A stretch of 64,000 nucleotides of DNA from Bacillota bacterium (lineage in GTDB: Bacteria; Bacillota; SHA-98; Ch115). The DNA is taken from assembly GCA_013178415.1 (NCBI GenBank), contig JABLXA010000012.1, positions 1 to 64,000 of the forward strand. Reading direction: 5' to 3'. Below the pieces are notes generated by a model. The model was not told where the DNA came from and did not search any database. It worked only from the letters and a program-made list of their open reading frames with translations. The position numbers were made by a program, and so were the translations under genes. This document shows, in pieces, positions 46,895 through 57,200 of this stretch; the first letter of the stretch is position 1; every line of letters begins with the position of its first letter.

Positions 46895-47917
46895 GTGAAG
46901 GTATGGTCTATTGACGAATTGAAAGCCGCGCGGCGACAGGGCACCTTTGAAACGAAGGTGCCTTTCGTTTTGAACGGCAAGGTTTACGAAGTCACCAAGA
47001 AGATAGTCAACGGCGAGATGGAAGCCTTCGACCTCGACAAGCCGATCGGCGAGATGCTGATATCGGAGGCCTCGCGTAAGGAACTCGTGCAGAAGGTCGT
47101 TCTGGACGTGGAACTTGGCCGGGAGCAGGTGCCGGTGCTCTATCCTCCTATCTACGAGCGGATGCAGGATGCCAATTTCCCCAAGCTCTTGGAGGCCAAG
47201 TGGGCTCAGTATGGGACTGTCATCTTTACCGAGCACCTTGAGGGTGAGGAAGTTAAGTTCGGTTCCCTTCAGGCCGAACAGGGTCCGACGGTGGCGATTC
47301 TTGGGTATGCGGCTGGGTTCGAATATACCAAGGAGATGGAGATATTCAATCAGGTATTCAACCTGGAGGTGCTCAACCGGGCATTCGGTGAGGCATATAA
47401 CGCCAAGCTGAATGACATGCACCTGGGGCCGATTCTGTCGTTCGTGTATCCTGCGGGCAACAAGACGGCATTTCAGGGCGACGTTGCAGATCCCAGGTGG
47501 CTGCGGATTTACAAGACCTTGGTCAAAGCCCTGGCAGATACCGCTGTGGCAAAGCGGCCGGCGACGGTGCTTCTAGCGTCTGGCGCGGATCGTCCTGACA
47601 TCGAGCAGGCCCTACGGGGCGGTCAGGTGAACGGTACGACCTACCCGCCTGTTTCCGGCATCTCCGACATCATCTACTACGACGGATGGCAGACGCAGGT
47701 AGGGAAGAAGGCCTACACCTACTCGGGTGTAACCGCTGGTAAGTGCTATTTTATCCGGCCGAAGCGCGGCTTCAAGGAGTTGGTCAAGCAGGATCTCCAG
47801 ATCAACGCCACCATGGGCGACATCACCAGGTTGGTGGAGAGCCAAATCGTGGGTGATTTCTGGAGAGGCGTCTTTTGTGCCCCCACTGAGAATATTCAGG
47901 AAGTGGCACTCGCCTAG
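46895..47917 (+). CDS. Major capsid protein
   Basis: 340 residues from GTG 46895 with GGAGG upstream. Pattern of an HK97-fold capsid protein with internal PILSFVYPAGNKTAFQGDVADPRWLRIYKTLVKALADTAVAKRP. The N-terminal 55 residues contain IVNGEMEAF (E41) and PIGEMLI (E53), the same G-E-M motif that recurs in the protease-scaffold protein, so an N-terminal delta-type piece may be cut off during maturation. Position between decoration protein and connectors supports the call. Confidence 0.85.
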   Translation: MKVWSIDELKAARRQGTFETKVPFVLNGKVYEVTKKIVNGEMEAFDLDKPIGEMLISEASRKELVQKVVLDVELGREQVPVLYPPIYERMQDANFPKLLEAKWAQYGTVIFTEHLEGEEVKFGSLQAEQGPTVAILGYAAGFEYTKEMEIFNQVFNLEVLNRAFGEAYNAKLNDMHLGPILSFVYPAGNKTAFQGDVADPRWLRIYKTLVKALADTAVAKRPATVLLASGADRPDIEQALRGGQVNGTTYPPVSGISDIIYYDGWQTQVGKKAYTYSGVTAGKCYFIRPKRGFKELVKQDLQINATMGDITRLVESQIVGDFWRGVFCAPTENIQEVALA

Positions 47918-47935
47918 ATGGGATGGTGATAACAG

Positions 47936-48196
47936 ATGGCACGGTGTATAGACTGCGCCTGGTTCCCATGGGAGCCGGGCGCTAATCTTTCCGGGATAGC
48001 GGTGACGATGGCATGCTACCCGAACTCCCCGAGACGGCGATGGACGAACGAGGGAGCGGCATCTGAGCATACCTGCGAGTACTTCAAGCCGCGGATGGTC
48101 ATGAATCCCGCTCCTGAGGTCGTCCAGGAGATCATTGCGGGTGAGTCGGAGACGGCAGAGCCGGAAAAGCCGAAAGCCAATAAGCGGAAGAGGTGA
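47936..48196 (+). CDS. Small Cys-containing head-region protein
   Basis: 86 residues. CIDCAWFPWEPGANLSGIAVTMACYPNSPRRRW...EHTCEYFKPR: four Cys placed for a zinc site; C-terminal half Glu/Pro/Lys-rich. No family recognised. Confidence 0.55.
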   Translation: MARCIDCAWFPWEPGANLSGIAVTMACYPNSPRRRWTNEGAASEHTCEYFKPRMVMNPAPEVVQEIIAGESETAEPEKPKANKRKR

Positions 48197-48201
48197 GATA
48201 G

Positions 48202-48528
48202 ATGGCGGTTTTGACTGTACAGAAACTTGCAAGCGCTGGGGTGACTCCGACTTACGGGGCCGCTGATGCAGCCGGGGACAAGTTCGCCAACAACGGGCGG
48301 ACGTTCCTGGTCGTGAAGAATGGCTCGGCGTCGGCTGTTACAGTAACAGTGAACAGCCAGAAGCAATGCGACCAGGGTTTTGACCATGACATTACGGTGA
48401 GTGTCGGAGCCTCCGGCGAGAAATGGATTGGGCCGCTTGATCCGAACCGATTTAACAACGCGAGCGGCCAGGTCGAGGTGGCATATTCGGCGGTCGCCTC
48501 GGTAACGGTGGCAGCGGTACAGGTTTAA
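48202..48528 (+). CDS. Beta-rich virion accessory protein
   Basis: 108 residues. FANNGRTFLVVKNGSASAVTVTVNSQKQC...FDHDITVSVGASGEKWIGPLDPNRFNN...VEVAYSAVASVTVAAVQV is an immunoglobulin-like beta sandwich pattern common in small head or tail decoration proteins. Confidence 0.65.
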   Translation: MAVLTVQKLASAGVTPTYGAADAAGDKFANNGRTFLVVKNGSASAVTVTVNSQKQCDQGFDHDITVSVGASGEKWIGPLDPNRFNNASGQVEVAYSAVASVTVAAVQV

Positions 48529-48544
48529 GCGGGGGTGATATAGC

Positions 48545-48898
48545 ATGACCCCAGATGAGAATCTCCGGGCCAGGCTCCGCAAGCTCCTTGATGAGAAAAT
48601 CCCCGCTGGAGGGACAGAAACGGATACCCGATTCACCGACGCCGACCTGGACGAGCTGCTCCTGGAAGCCGATAGCATCTTCGAGGCCGCGTCTGCTGGT
48701 TGGACGATGAAAGCCGGGATGTATCAGGCTGAGATGGGCGACGTGGATCAGATGACCCTCGGACAGGAGACTGAACGCCTCACCTCGCTGAAGGAACGCC
48801 AGGAGTATGCCCTCAAGATGGCCGATAAATACGCAGCTATGGCAGAGGCGCAGGTCGGCAGCGTGATACTTAAGCTCACCCTGCCGGAGGTGCTGTAG
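48545..48898 (+). CDS. Head-tail connector protein
   Basis: 117 residues. DENLRARLRKLLDEKIPAGGTETDTRFTDADLDELLLEADSIFEAASAGWTMKAGMY is the helical adaptor type that binds below the portal (gp15/gp6-like). GGGGGTG upstream. Confidence 0.75.
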   Translation: MTPDENLRARLRKLLDEKIPAGGTETDTRFTDADLDELLLEADSIFEAASAGWTMKAGMYQAEMGDVDQMTLGQETERLTSLKERQEYALKMADKYAAMAEAQVGSVILKLTLPEVL

Positions 48899-49264
48899 AT
48901 GAATCCAGCGATCGCGCGGCGGAACGTGGAGAGACAGATTCAGCGCAACCCCACGGATATCTGGATCAAGCGGATAGTCGAGGCAGACGACGGGGCCGGG
49001 GGCACGATCCGGCAGGAGATAATGCTCCCGGTTCAAACTGTGCGGGTATTCATGGGCACGTATTCGCAGTCAAAGGAGATCGCAACCGAGGCCGTGCAGA
49101 TGCAGATTCAAAGGTGGGGAATGCTCGCCAGGTGGGATGCGGATATTCAGCTAGGCGACGTGTTCACAGCGCAGGGCCGGAGCTTCCGGATTCGAGATAT
49201 CGACCAGGTTGCAACAGGAGGCGATGTAATAGCTCTCCACGTCGACCTTGAAGAGGTGAGCTAA
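48899..49264 (+). CDS. Head closure protein
   Basis: 121 residues. DIWIKRIVEADDGAGGTIRQEIMLPVQTVRVF and WDADIQLGDVFTAQGRSFRIRDIDQV fit the beta-barrel stopper proteins (SPP1 gp16-like). Starts at the connector's stop codon. Confidence 0.75.
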   Translation: MNPAIARRNVERQIQRNPTDIWIKRIVEADDGAGGTIRQEIMLPVQTVRVFMGTYSQSKEIATEAVQMQIQRWGMLARWDADIQLGDVFTAQGRSFRIRDIDQVATGGDVIALHVDLEEVS

Positions 49265-49265
49265 T

Positions 49266-49601
49266 ATGCCGGGAGCAGATAAAGTCATAGCAAACATGCA
49301 GGAGTGGGAACGGCGGACAAAGGCCGCTCTTTTTGCGCTTGGGCAGCACTACGGGGCCAAGATGGAGGGCGAGGCGAAACAAGAGGCCCCCTGGACTGAC
49401 CGGACTGGACATGCACGACAAGGGCTTTTCGGTGAAGCCATGGAGGAAAGCGATGCTCTCCGGGTCCGGATAGCGCACAGCATGGATTATGGGCCTTACC
49501 TTGAACTCGCTCATAGCCAGAAGTATGCGATCCTTGAGCCTGTAGCTAAACACAACGCCCCCGAGTTCATCAGGGATGCTCAAGAGGTGATTCGCAGGTG
49601 A
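49266..49601 (+). CDS. HK97 gp10-like tail completion protein
   Basis: 111 residues. HYGAKMEGEAKQEAPWTDRTGHARQGLFG, SMDYGPYLELAHSQKYAILEPV is the gp10/SPP1 gp17-type pattern (YGxYLExG-like segment). Confidence 0.85.
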   Translation: MPGADKVIANMQEWERRTKAALFALGQHYGAKMEGEAKQEAPWTDRTGHARQGLFGEAMEESDALRVRIAHSMDYGPYLELAHSQKYAILEPVAKHNAPEFIRDAQEVIRR

Positions 49602-49987
49602 GAAAAGCCCTATATCAATACCTCACGGCGAATTGCCAGAGCGTGAAGACATGGAAGCAGCCCTACCAGGCCGATGCCTCAACTCCGAAACCATATGGGG
49701 TAATTCTCTTCGGCGAGAGGCCCCGGAGCCCGTTCAACCGGCGAGGCGTGTTCCAGGATGTGACGATCTGGGTCTACTTTCAGCCGGGGAGCTATCTCCT
49801 GGTGGATGCGGCGGTCGCAGAGATCAAGGCGCTCCTGTCTGGCCCAAACGGCACAGGCAAAGTCCTTACAACTGAAGACGGTCGGGACTTTCTGATCGAG
49901 TGGAACCAGGACGGACGAGACTTCCATGATGACGTATTGCAGGCACTAGCAAAGCGCATTGATTTCACAATTCCGTTAGGAGGTTGA
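49598..49987 (+). CDS. Tail terminator-like protein
   Basis: 129 residues from GTG 49598, overlapping the upstream gene by four bases. KPYGVILFGERPRSPFNRRGVFQDVTIWVYFQPGS...VDAAVAEIKALL resembles the minor tail or terminator proteins encoded before tube proteins. Call rests partly on gene order. Confidence 0.65.
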   Translation: MRKALYQYLTANCQSVKTWKQPYQADASTPKPYGVILFGERPRSPFNRRGVFQDVTIWVYFQPGSYLLVDAAVAEIKALLSGPNGTGKVLTTEDGRDFLIEWNQDGRDFHDDVLQALAKRIDFTIPLGG

Positions 49988-49993
49988 TAGAAG

Positions 49994-50578
49994 ATGGCAA
50001 GTGTTGGGCCGACCTATGGTGTTAGGCTCTTGGTGCTTACGGAGCTTAACCAAGATGGGTCTGATAAAACAGGTGCTAAGGTTGTCCGAGTGACTACTCC
50101 CCAACAGGTTAGCTTCGATCCGCAGATCATCGAGGGCTCCCGGCAGGAGCTCCGAGGCGGAGATGGGCTTGTCGCGACGGTTGAAGACGATGACGTCCTT
50201 GTCGGGATGAACGCCACGTTCCAGGATGCCGTCCTCGATTTTGAGGCCATGGCTATGATCGGTGGCGGAACGCTAGTGGGCACTCCGCCGAACTATACGG
50301 GCTACATCCCCAATACTGTTGCTCAGGAGAAGGCTAATCCGAGGCTGCCATTTAAGGCGGAGATTTACGCGGCGGAGTATGCGGAGGGGTCTCAGGACTC
50401 CTCTGACGTGGTGGGCTACGTCAAGGTAACCCTCTGGAATGCGAAGGGCCGCATCCCGACATTCGCTCAGCAGGATCGCAACTTCGCTGTGCCTAGCTAC
50501 ACCATCAAGTCTCGGGAGAACAAAGCACAAAGTAAACCCGCATTTACGATTGATAAGGTAGCCAACCTGCCCGCGTAA
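49994..50578 (+). CDS. Major tail tube protein
   Basis: 194 residues, AGGAGG upstream. YGVRLLVLTELNQDG, VSFDPQIIEGSRQELRGGDGLVATVEDDDVL and FKAEIYAAEYAEGSQDSSDVVGYVKVTLWNAKG are the beta pattern of siphovirus tube proteins. Position before the chaperone pair supports it. Confidence 0.85.
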   Translation: MASVGPTYGVRLLVLTELNQDGSDKTGAKVVRVTTPQQVSFDPQIIEGSRQELRGGDGLVATVEDDDVLVGMNATFQDAVLDFEAMAMIGGGTLVGTPPNYTGYIPNTVAQEKANPRLPFKAEIYAAEYAEGSQDSSDVVGYVKVTLWNAKGRIPTFAQQDRNFAVPSYTIKSRENKAQSKPAFTIDKVANLPA

Positions 50579-50600
50579 CAGATGAGGGGGATAAAGTGTT

Positions 50601-51053
50601 ATGAGTGATGAACTCAGGGTAATGTCCATAGACGAGATCAGAAACAAAGCCTGCCAGGTCATCCCCCTGCCTGGCTGGGAGCCCGGCGAGGTCTTCAACG
50701 CGAAGGTCCGCCGGGCCTCGCTTTTGGCGCTGGTCCAACAGGGGGTTATCCCGAACGAGCTTTTGCCAATCGTCTACAAGATCATCTCCAAGGGCGGGGA
50801 GTTCAATCCCATGACCGACTCCACGCCGGAGGAATTCAAGCAGTTCATCGAGATGCTGAATGCTATCTGTAAGGCTGTTCTCGTGGAGCCGGCCTATGAT
50901 GAGGTGGCGGAATATCTAACCGACCTTCAACGGACTGCGATATTCCTCTATACACAGCAGGGCTTAAAAGCCCTGGAGCTTTTTCGCGCGCGACAAGAAT
51001 ATCTTATTGCGCCTGGCGGTGACGGCGAAGGAGTTCGGGGCAAGGCCAAGTGA
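50601..51053 (+). CDS. Tail assembly chaperone (G-type)
   Basis: 150 residues. ASLLALVQQGVIPNELLPIVYKII...EEFKQFIEMLNAICKAVLVEPAYDEV is typical of Gram-positive siphovirus tail chaperones. The next frame (+1) holds the G-T-type extension. Confidence 0.82.
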   Translation: MSDELRVMSIDEIRNKACQVIPLPGWEPGEVFNAKVRRASLLALVQQGVIPNELLPIVYKIISKGGEFNPMTDSTPEEFKQFIEMLNAICKAVLVEPAYDEVAEYLTDLQRTAIFLYTQQGLKALELFRARQEYLIAPGGDGEGVRGKAK

Positions 51054-51276
51054 CTACTTGCCAGAACTGGGGACATATGAAGCGTTCTGTCTCGACGAAG
51101 CCTGCGCGCACATGCTGATTCATATGCGCGAGGAGGCGCGGAAGGAGGCAGAGCGCGAGATCAAGGGTAAAGCCGGGACGGGGGATCGGGAGCCGGTGGC
51201 AAAAGGCCCGGTATCACTCGACTGGCTCAAACAACAGCAAGAGCAGTTCAAGCAGAGCGGGAAATACAAGCTGTAG
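51007..51276 (+). CDS. Second tail chaperone frame (GT-type extension)
   Basis: The frame reads RLAVTAKEFGARPSDYLPELGTYEAFCLDEACAHMLIHMREEA, the standard second half of tail chaperones. It overlaps the first frame by 47 bases or more, is offset by +1 (equal to -2), and has no Shine-Dalgarno site at its TTG or GTG codons, so it is probably made only by frameshifting from the upstream gene. Exact fusion point not set. Confidence 0.75.
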   Translation: MRLAVTAKEFGARPSDYLPELGTYEAFCLDEACAHMLIHMREEARKEAEREIKGKAGTGDREPVAKGPVSLDWLKQQQEQFKQSGKYKL

Positions 51277-51282
51277 TAGGTG

Positions 51283-54200
51283 ATGGGCATGCCGTGGGGA
51301 AGTATGGGGACAATTTGGGCTGAGGTTGGCCTCAATTATGCGGGGCTTACGAGAGGGATGCAGGATGCTACCCGGCAGGTCGAGGCTTTTGACCGGAATA
51401 TCAACGCCCGGTTCAAGGCTATCGGGGAATCTTTCTCTCAAGTGGGCCGTTCCCTCTCTCTTGGCGTGACAGCCCCTCTTTCGCTACTTGGCGGGATAGC
51501 GGCTAAGACGAGTATGGACTTTGAGACCTCCATGGCTAATGTCTGGACTATTGTCGATACGGGCAAGGACAGCATAGCCGCGATGAGCAGACAGGTTGAA
51601 GCCCTAAGCCTCGAGCTCCCCCAGACAGCTAAGCAGCTTGCGGACGGACTCTACCAGGTCATCTCCGCTTCTATCCCTGCGGAAAAGGCCATGGGCGTCC
51701 TGGAGGTATCGGCGAAGGCTGCCGCCGCAGGGCTGTCCGATACTTTTACCTCCGTGGATGCGATCACCTCGGTGCTCAACGCCTACGGCATGGCTGCTGA
51801 AAATGCCGGAGCCGTCTCTGATATTATGTTCAAGACGGTGGAACGCGGCAAGACGACGTTCCCTGAGCTGGCTCAGAATATCGGTGACGTGGTGAGCACG
51901 GCTTCGACAGCGGGGGTATCATTCGAGGAGCTATCGGCTGCAATTTCAACCCTTACAAAGGTCGGTGTCAGGACCCCTGAGGCCGTGACCGCTATCAACC
52001 AGGCTATACTGACATTCATAGACCCCAGCGATGAGGCCGTTAAGCTCGCAAAGCAACTGGGGATAGAATTCAGCGCGGCCTCGCTGGCCTCAAAGGGCCT
52101 GTATGAATCGCTCCAGCAGGTCTACAAGGCAACAGGAGGCAATATCGAGGCCCTCTCTGCCCTCTTTCCGAACGTCCGAGCCCTAAAGGGAGTCTTGGGG
52201 TTAGGTCGCCAGGAAATGCAATTGTTCAAGGACGACCTCGATGTCATGCGGACCTCTCTGGGCGCCACTGATAAAGCATTCGAAAAACAGGCCCAGACAA
52301 GCGGGCACGCGGTGCAGATATTCAAGAATGAGCTATCTGCTCTTGCCCGGTCTTTTGGGGCTGAATTGATGCCGATGCTGACGGCAGGGATCGAAGGTAT
52401 CCGGCCTTTTGTGGAGGCTTTTAGTAACCTGCCTGGGCCGGTGAAAGAGGCGGCTATCATGTTTGGGATGTATGCGGCCTCCATTGGCCCCGTCCTTGCT
52501 GGGCTAGGCTCGCTGATAGGGATTCTTACTGGCCCCACTGGGCTAGCCCTCGCTATTGGCGCGGTGGTGGCGGCAATAGCCGCCTGGGTGCGGACAAGTA
52601 GGGATGTTGACGGCGCGATAGAGAGGCAGATTAACTCCGTGCGCCGGGCCGTAGACGAGGCTACGAAACAGGGTGACACCTACGGCAAGCAGGCCGAGGA
52701 GCTAGACCGGCTCATAAAGGAGTATGAGGAACTCCAAGGTAAACCCGATAAATCCCAGCAGGAGCATGAGCGCCTCCGTCAGGTGATAGACAAGATAGTC
52801 CAGCTAGCCCCCCAGGCTGTGACGGGCTATGACAACATGGGGAAGGCCCTTATAGGGAATGCCGATGCCGCGAAACGAGTGAGAGACGAACTCTGGCAAC
52901 TCCGCAAAGAACAACTAGAGATGGCTGCTATGCGGGTGAAGTATGAGCTTCCCGGGCTGGAGGAACAGGTCAAGCTATTAGAACCGCAGTTCAATAAAGT
53001 GAAGGCTCAGCTAGACGAAATTGCCCCGCGCTATTACAAGATGCGGGAGGTTGTCCTGGCGATGAGCCGGGCCACCTCGGACGCGCAACGAGAGCAGATT
53101 CTCCAGGCTGCGATAGCTAAGGGGATATTTGATGCCTTCACTCCGCCCGCGACTCAATTTGCGGTTGCGGAACAGGCATATAACAAGCTGTATGGCACCT
53201 TCTCAGAGCTATCTTCGGCACTCTATAAGGCAAAGACTGGGATTCTGGAACTCAAGAACGCCCAACAACAATTGCAGGACTTTCTCACGACTAAGCCTGG
53301 GGCCAGACCAAGCGAAGCTGTCTCTTTGCCGCCGGTTGCTCCTTCTCCCACGAAGAAGATCAAAGAAGTGACGAAGGAGGAGTTATCCGAATTCGAGGCG
53401 TTTGGCAAGAAGGTGAAGGCCCTCGGCAAGGGTGCTTTCGGGGATCTCCAGAGGGCATGGGCCGACATCGGTGCTGGGTTAAAGTCCGAGGACGTAGCGG
53501 TAAAGTCCTGGGCCGAACAGCGAGCACGGGACTTGCTTAATGTGATCAACGAATCTATCGCCCAATTCGGAGGGGACTGGCTGAAGGCTGCTGCTGCTGC
53601 GAGTGTGGAGGTAAAATCGGGCTATCAGCGCATCAAAGAGAAGGTCGACGAAGGACAAAGCGAACTTGCCAAGGCCATGGCGACTCTCAGATATCGGGTG
53701 TCTGTTGAGGGTCTGGGAATTGAGGAGCAGGTCAAAGAGCTTGAAGCTATTCAACAGACGGATGCCTACCGCCGTGCCAGCATCGAAGAACAAAGGCAGC
53801 TCGAGATGCAATTGGCTGGCCTCCGGGAGGAGCTACGCCAGAAGAAAGTCCGGGATGCATATGACGAATATCAATTCTATGCCCAGCTATATGACTTTGA
53901 TGCACAGAATCATATCGATTACTTAAACCGATTGCTGAAAGATAAGAACCTGAAAGACGAAGAGTATAAGAAACTCGAAGAGGAACTCCGGCTTTGGGAA
54001 AAACGAAAGCAAGAGGAGGACCTTGAGTATCGCAAAAAAGTCGAGGATGCCTGGAATACCTACTATTTGGAGTCCGGTAAGAAAACCAAGGCCGACCTCC
54101 TGCGCGAGGAATTAAAGAAACGCGAGGCCGAGCTTGAGGCTGCCCGCAAGGCCGGGAAAGGTATTGAGCTTGCCGAGGCCGCCGTTGCCCAGGCGAAACT

Positions 54201-57200
54201 TGACCTGAACAAACAAATTCGCCAGGATGAAGAAGATCGATTCCGGTTCCTTGTGCAGATGGGCGCCCTCTCCACCAAGGAGCAGCTTGCCCAGATCCAG
54301 GCATGGCTAGCAACGGAGACCGAGGGCTCCACCGAATGGCGGAGGCTCAAGCTGGAGGAACTGGAGCTTCAGAAGAAAGTCAACCTTGAGGCCGCCCAGG
54401 CGCGGATTAAAGGACTCGGCCCAATTGACGAGGCTGGTCTTGACCAGCTAAAGGCATGGCGGACTGAGTTAGGCCAGGCGTATGATGCTGCTGTCGCCTT
54501 GGGGGTGCAAGGAGAGGATGCGGCGAAGGAATATGCCCGGGCGCTCGAGGAGATCAACGGGCAGATAGATAAGCTCACCAAGCACCAGGAGGAGCTTGGG
54601 ATCACTCAGGCGCGGTGGGAATATGAGCAGGGGCAGAAGTCTGCCGCTGACTACAAGGCATTCTTGGAGGCCCGGCTCGCCGCCGTAGAAAAATATGGCT
54701 CTGAGTGGATCGCCATTCAGCGTGAACTTGCCCAAGTGGAATCGGATATCAATAGGCGCACCGCTGAAGAATTCGTGGCTGGTCTGGGGGACTTAACTGC
54801 CGTTGAGGTAGATTCTGCCCGCGAGAGGTTGCTTGCTGAACAGCTTGCCTATGCCGCTATGGGCGAGAAAGGCAAGGCCGCTGTAGAGGTCATTAAGGCG
54901 GCTCTGGAGGAACTACGCCGGATCGAGCGCAACCGGTATGAGGATCAGGTCGAACGAGGGGAGTTGACGACTCAAGAGCAGATAGATCGGGTGAGGAAAT
55001 GGCTCGCCGCCGAGAAGGAAGGGTCCGACGAGTGGAAACGGCTCCGTTCTGAAGAATTCAGGCTCCTCAAACGCCAGCAGGCCGAGATAGCCGAAGCCAA
55101 GGTGACGGAAGCCATCGGGGTTATGCCGGTTGACCGTGCGGGGCTGGAGGCCGCAAAGCAGGCCCTTGGTGCCCTCTATGACGAGGTCAAAAAGATGGGG
55201 CCTCTCGGAGAGGACGCTGCGACAAAATACACAGCAGCTCTGGAAAAGATCAATCAAGCTCTCGAGAAAGTGAAAACACAGGAGGAGAAAGATGCAGAGG
55301 AAGCCCAGAGGCGCGAAGACGCTAGGCTACAACAAGAATACCAGCGAGGGCAGATCTCTGTCGAGCAATATAAGAAGCACCTGTCTGACCGCATGGCCGC
55401 CCTTGAATCCGCCGGGGATAAATGGTCATCGGCATGGCTTGCTTATGAGCGCGAACTCACAGAGGTCACAAAGGCCGAGAATGAGAAGGCTGCCCAGGCC
55501 GTGATCGATAGCCTCGGTGACCTGGAGACGGTGCATATTGAGTCCGCAAAACGAATACTGGAGGCAGAGCGGGCGAAGTACGCCGGGATGGGCTATCTTG
55601 GGGAAGGGGCAATCAAAAAGATTGACGAGGCCCTCAAGATTTTGTCCAAGCGGGAGCAGGACTGGGCCAAGACAATAGAGCAGATTGATGCTGAAATAGC
55701 GACATCCTATGAGGCCCGGCTGAACAAGATCGTCGAGGATGGCGCGAAGCTCCTTGCAAACGCCAAAACTGAGGCAGAGCGGCAGAAGATCCTAGTGAAG
55801 ATCGCCCAGGATGCCGCCAAGGTCCATGAAGACGCGGCACGGGACCGGGTTGCCCAGGCCCAGGAGGTCGCGAAGACCAATGTCCAGGCGGCAATTGCGA
55901 TGCTGCAAGAGTGGCGTGAGTCTTATGCGAATATAGGCCTTGCGGGCCAGCTTGCGGTGCAGGTAATAGACAAGGCCCTGGCAGACCTTAATCAGAAAGT
56001 GCAGACCACAACTGATGAAATGGCCAGCTATGTAGACTCTCGGACAAAAGATAGTCTCCTTGTCGCATTGGAAAGCCTCGACCAACAGCGGAAAGAGAAG
56101 GAGGCTGCCGTTAAGGATCAGGCCCTCGTCGACGCCTGGTACAATGAGCGGGTCGAGGAGGAAACCGAAAAGGCCCTCAAGACCCGGATCGGCGCCATCG
56201 ACCGGATGAATGAGGAAGAGGTCCAGAAAGCCCAGGAGACTCTTGATGCCATCCGTGCGATTGTAATTGCCAAGGTCGGTGCTGAGAGCGATGCCGCCAA
56301 GGCTATCGAGGCTATCCAAACTGAGCTCAACATGCGGCTTTACCAACTCAGCCAGGAACGGGCCGAGAAGGACAAGGAGCTTGCTGATGCCCGTCTTGAG
56401 CATGAGCGCGAGGTGGCGCAGGAGCTTGCCGAGCTTCGGGGGCAGGATGAAGAAGCGTATATGCTTTCCCTGGAGCAGAAGATCGCGGCCCTCCGCAAGG
56501 CTGGCTGGACCGAGAGTGAAATCATCGCCTGGGCCGTGGCCCATGGCGAGAAGATCCGCCGTGATGCCGCCGAAGCTGAGTATGAATTCCGGAAGAAGCT
56601 CGGCCTGGTTAGCCTCCAGGAGCAAATAGCCCATGAGCAAGAGATCGCCGAGAAGAGCCAGTGGAGCATAGAGAAGCGGGCCACCGCGGCCCAGAACTAC
56701 TACGGCGCCCTCATGGATCTTGTCAAGGAGGCGAAGCTGGACGAACTCAAGGCCATCCGCGAAACCCTCGAGGCTCAGCTGAAGAAGTATGAAGCCATGG
56801 GTGAGGAATGGGAGGTCTACGTCCTGGCCGTCAAAGCGGCGCTTCAGGAGGTAGATAACCTCATCTATGATAAGAGTAAAGGCTGGGCTGCGCGGCTCGG
56901 TGAATCGTTCCTAAATGCCCTCGGTGACTTCGGGAGGATGATCCAGACCTTCCAGAAGGGTTATAAGGAGGGCGGCATCTGGCGTGGGTTGTCAGATGTG
57001 TTCATGGAGCTTATCACTAAGAGCAGAGCCTTTGCCGCGCTTCTGGATGCCTTAAACCCTATTATCCAAGCCGTAGCTGACATGTTTGGGGAGCTCATAG
57101 CCCCTCTGGTGCCCTTAGTTAAGATATTGGCCCAATTTCTGATTCCCATTTTCAAAGCCGTTGGCCAGGTATTCCGTTGGGTGGCGGATATTGTAGTCGG

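Noticed and set aside
56118-56640. Leftward frames opposite the tape measure gene
   Set aside because: Antisense shadows of a long coiled-coil gene; no ribosome sites or motifs.
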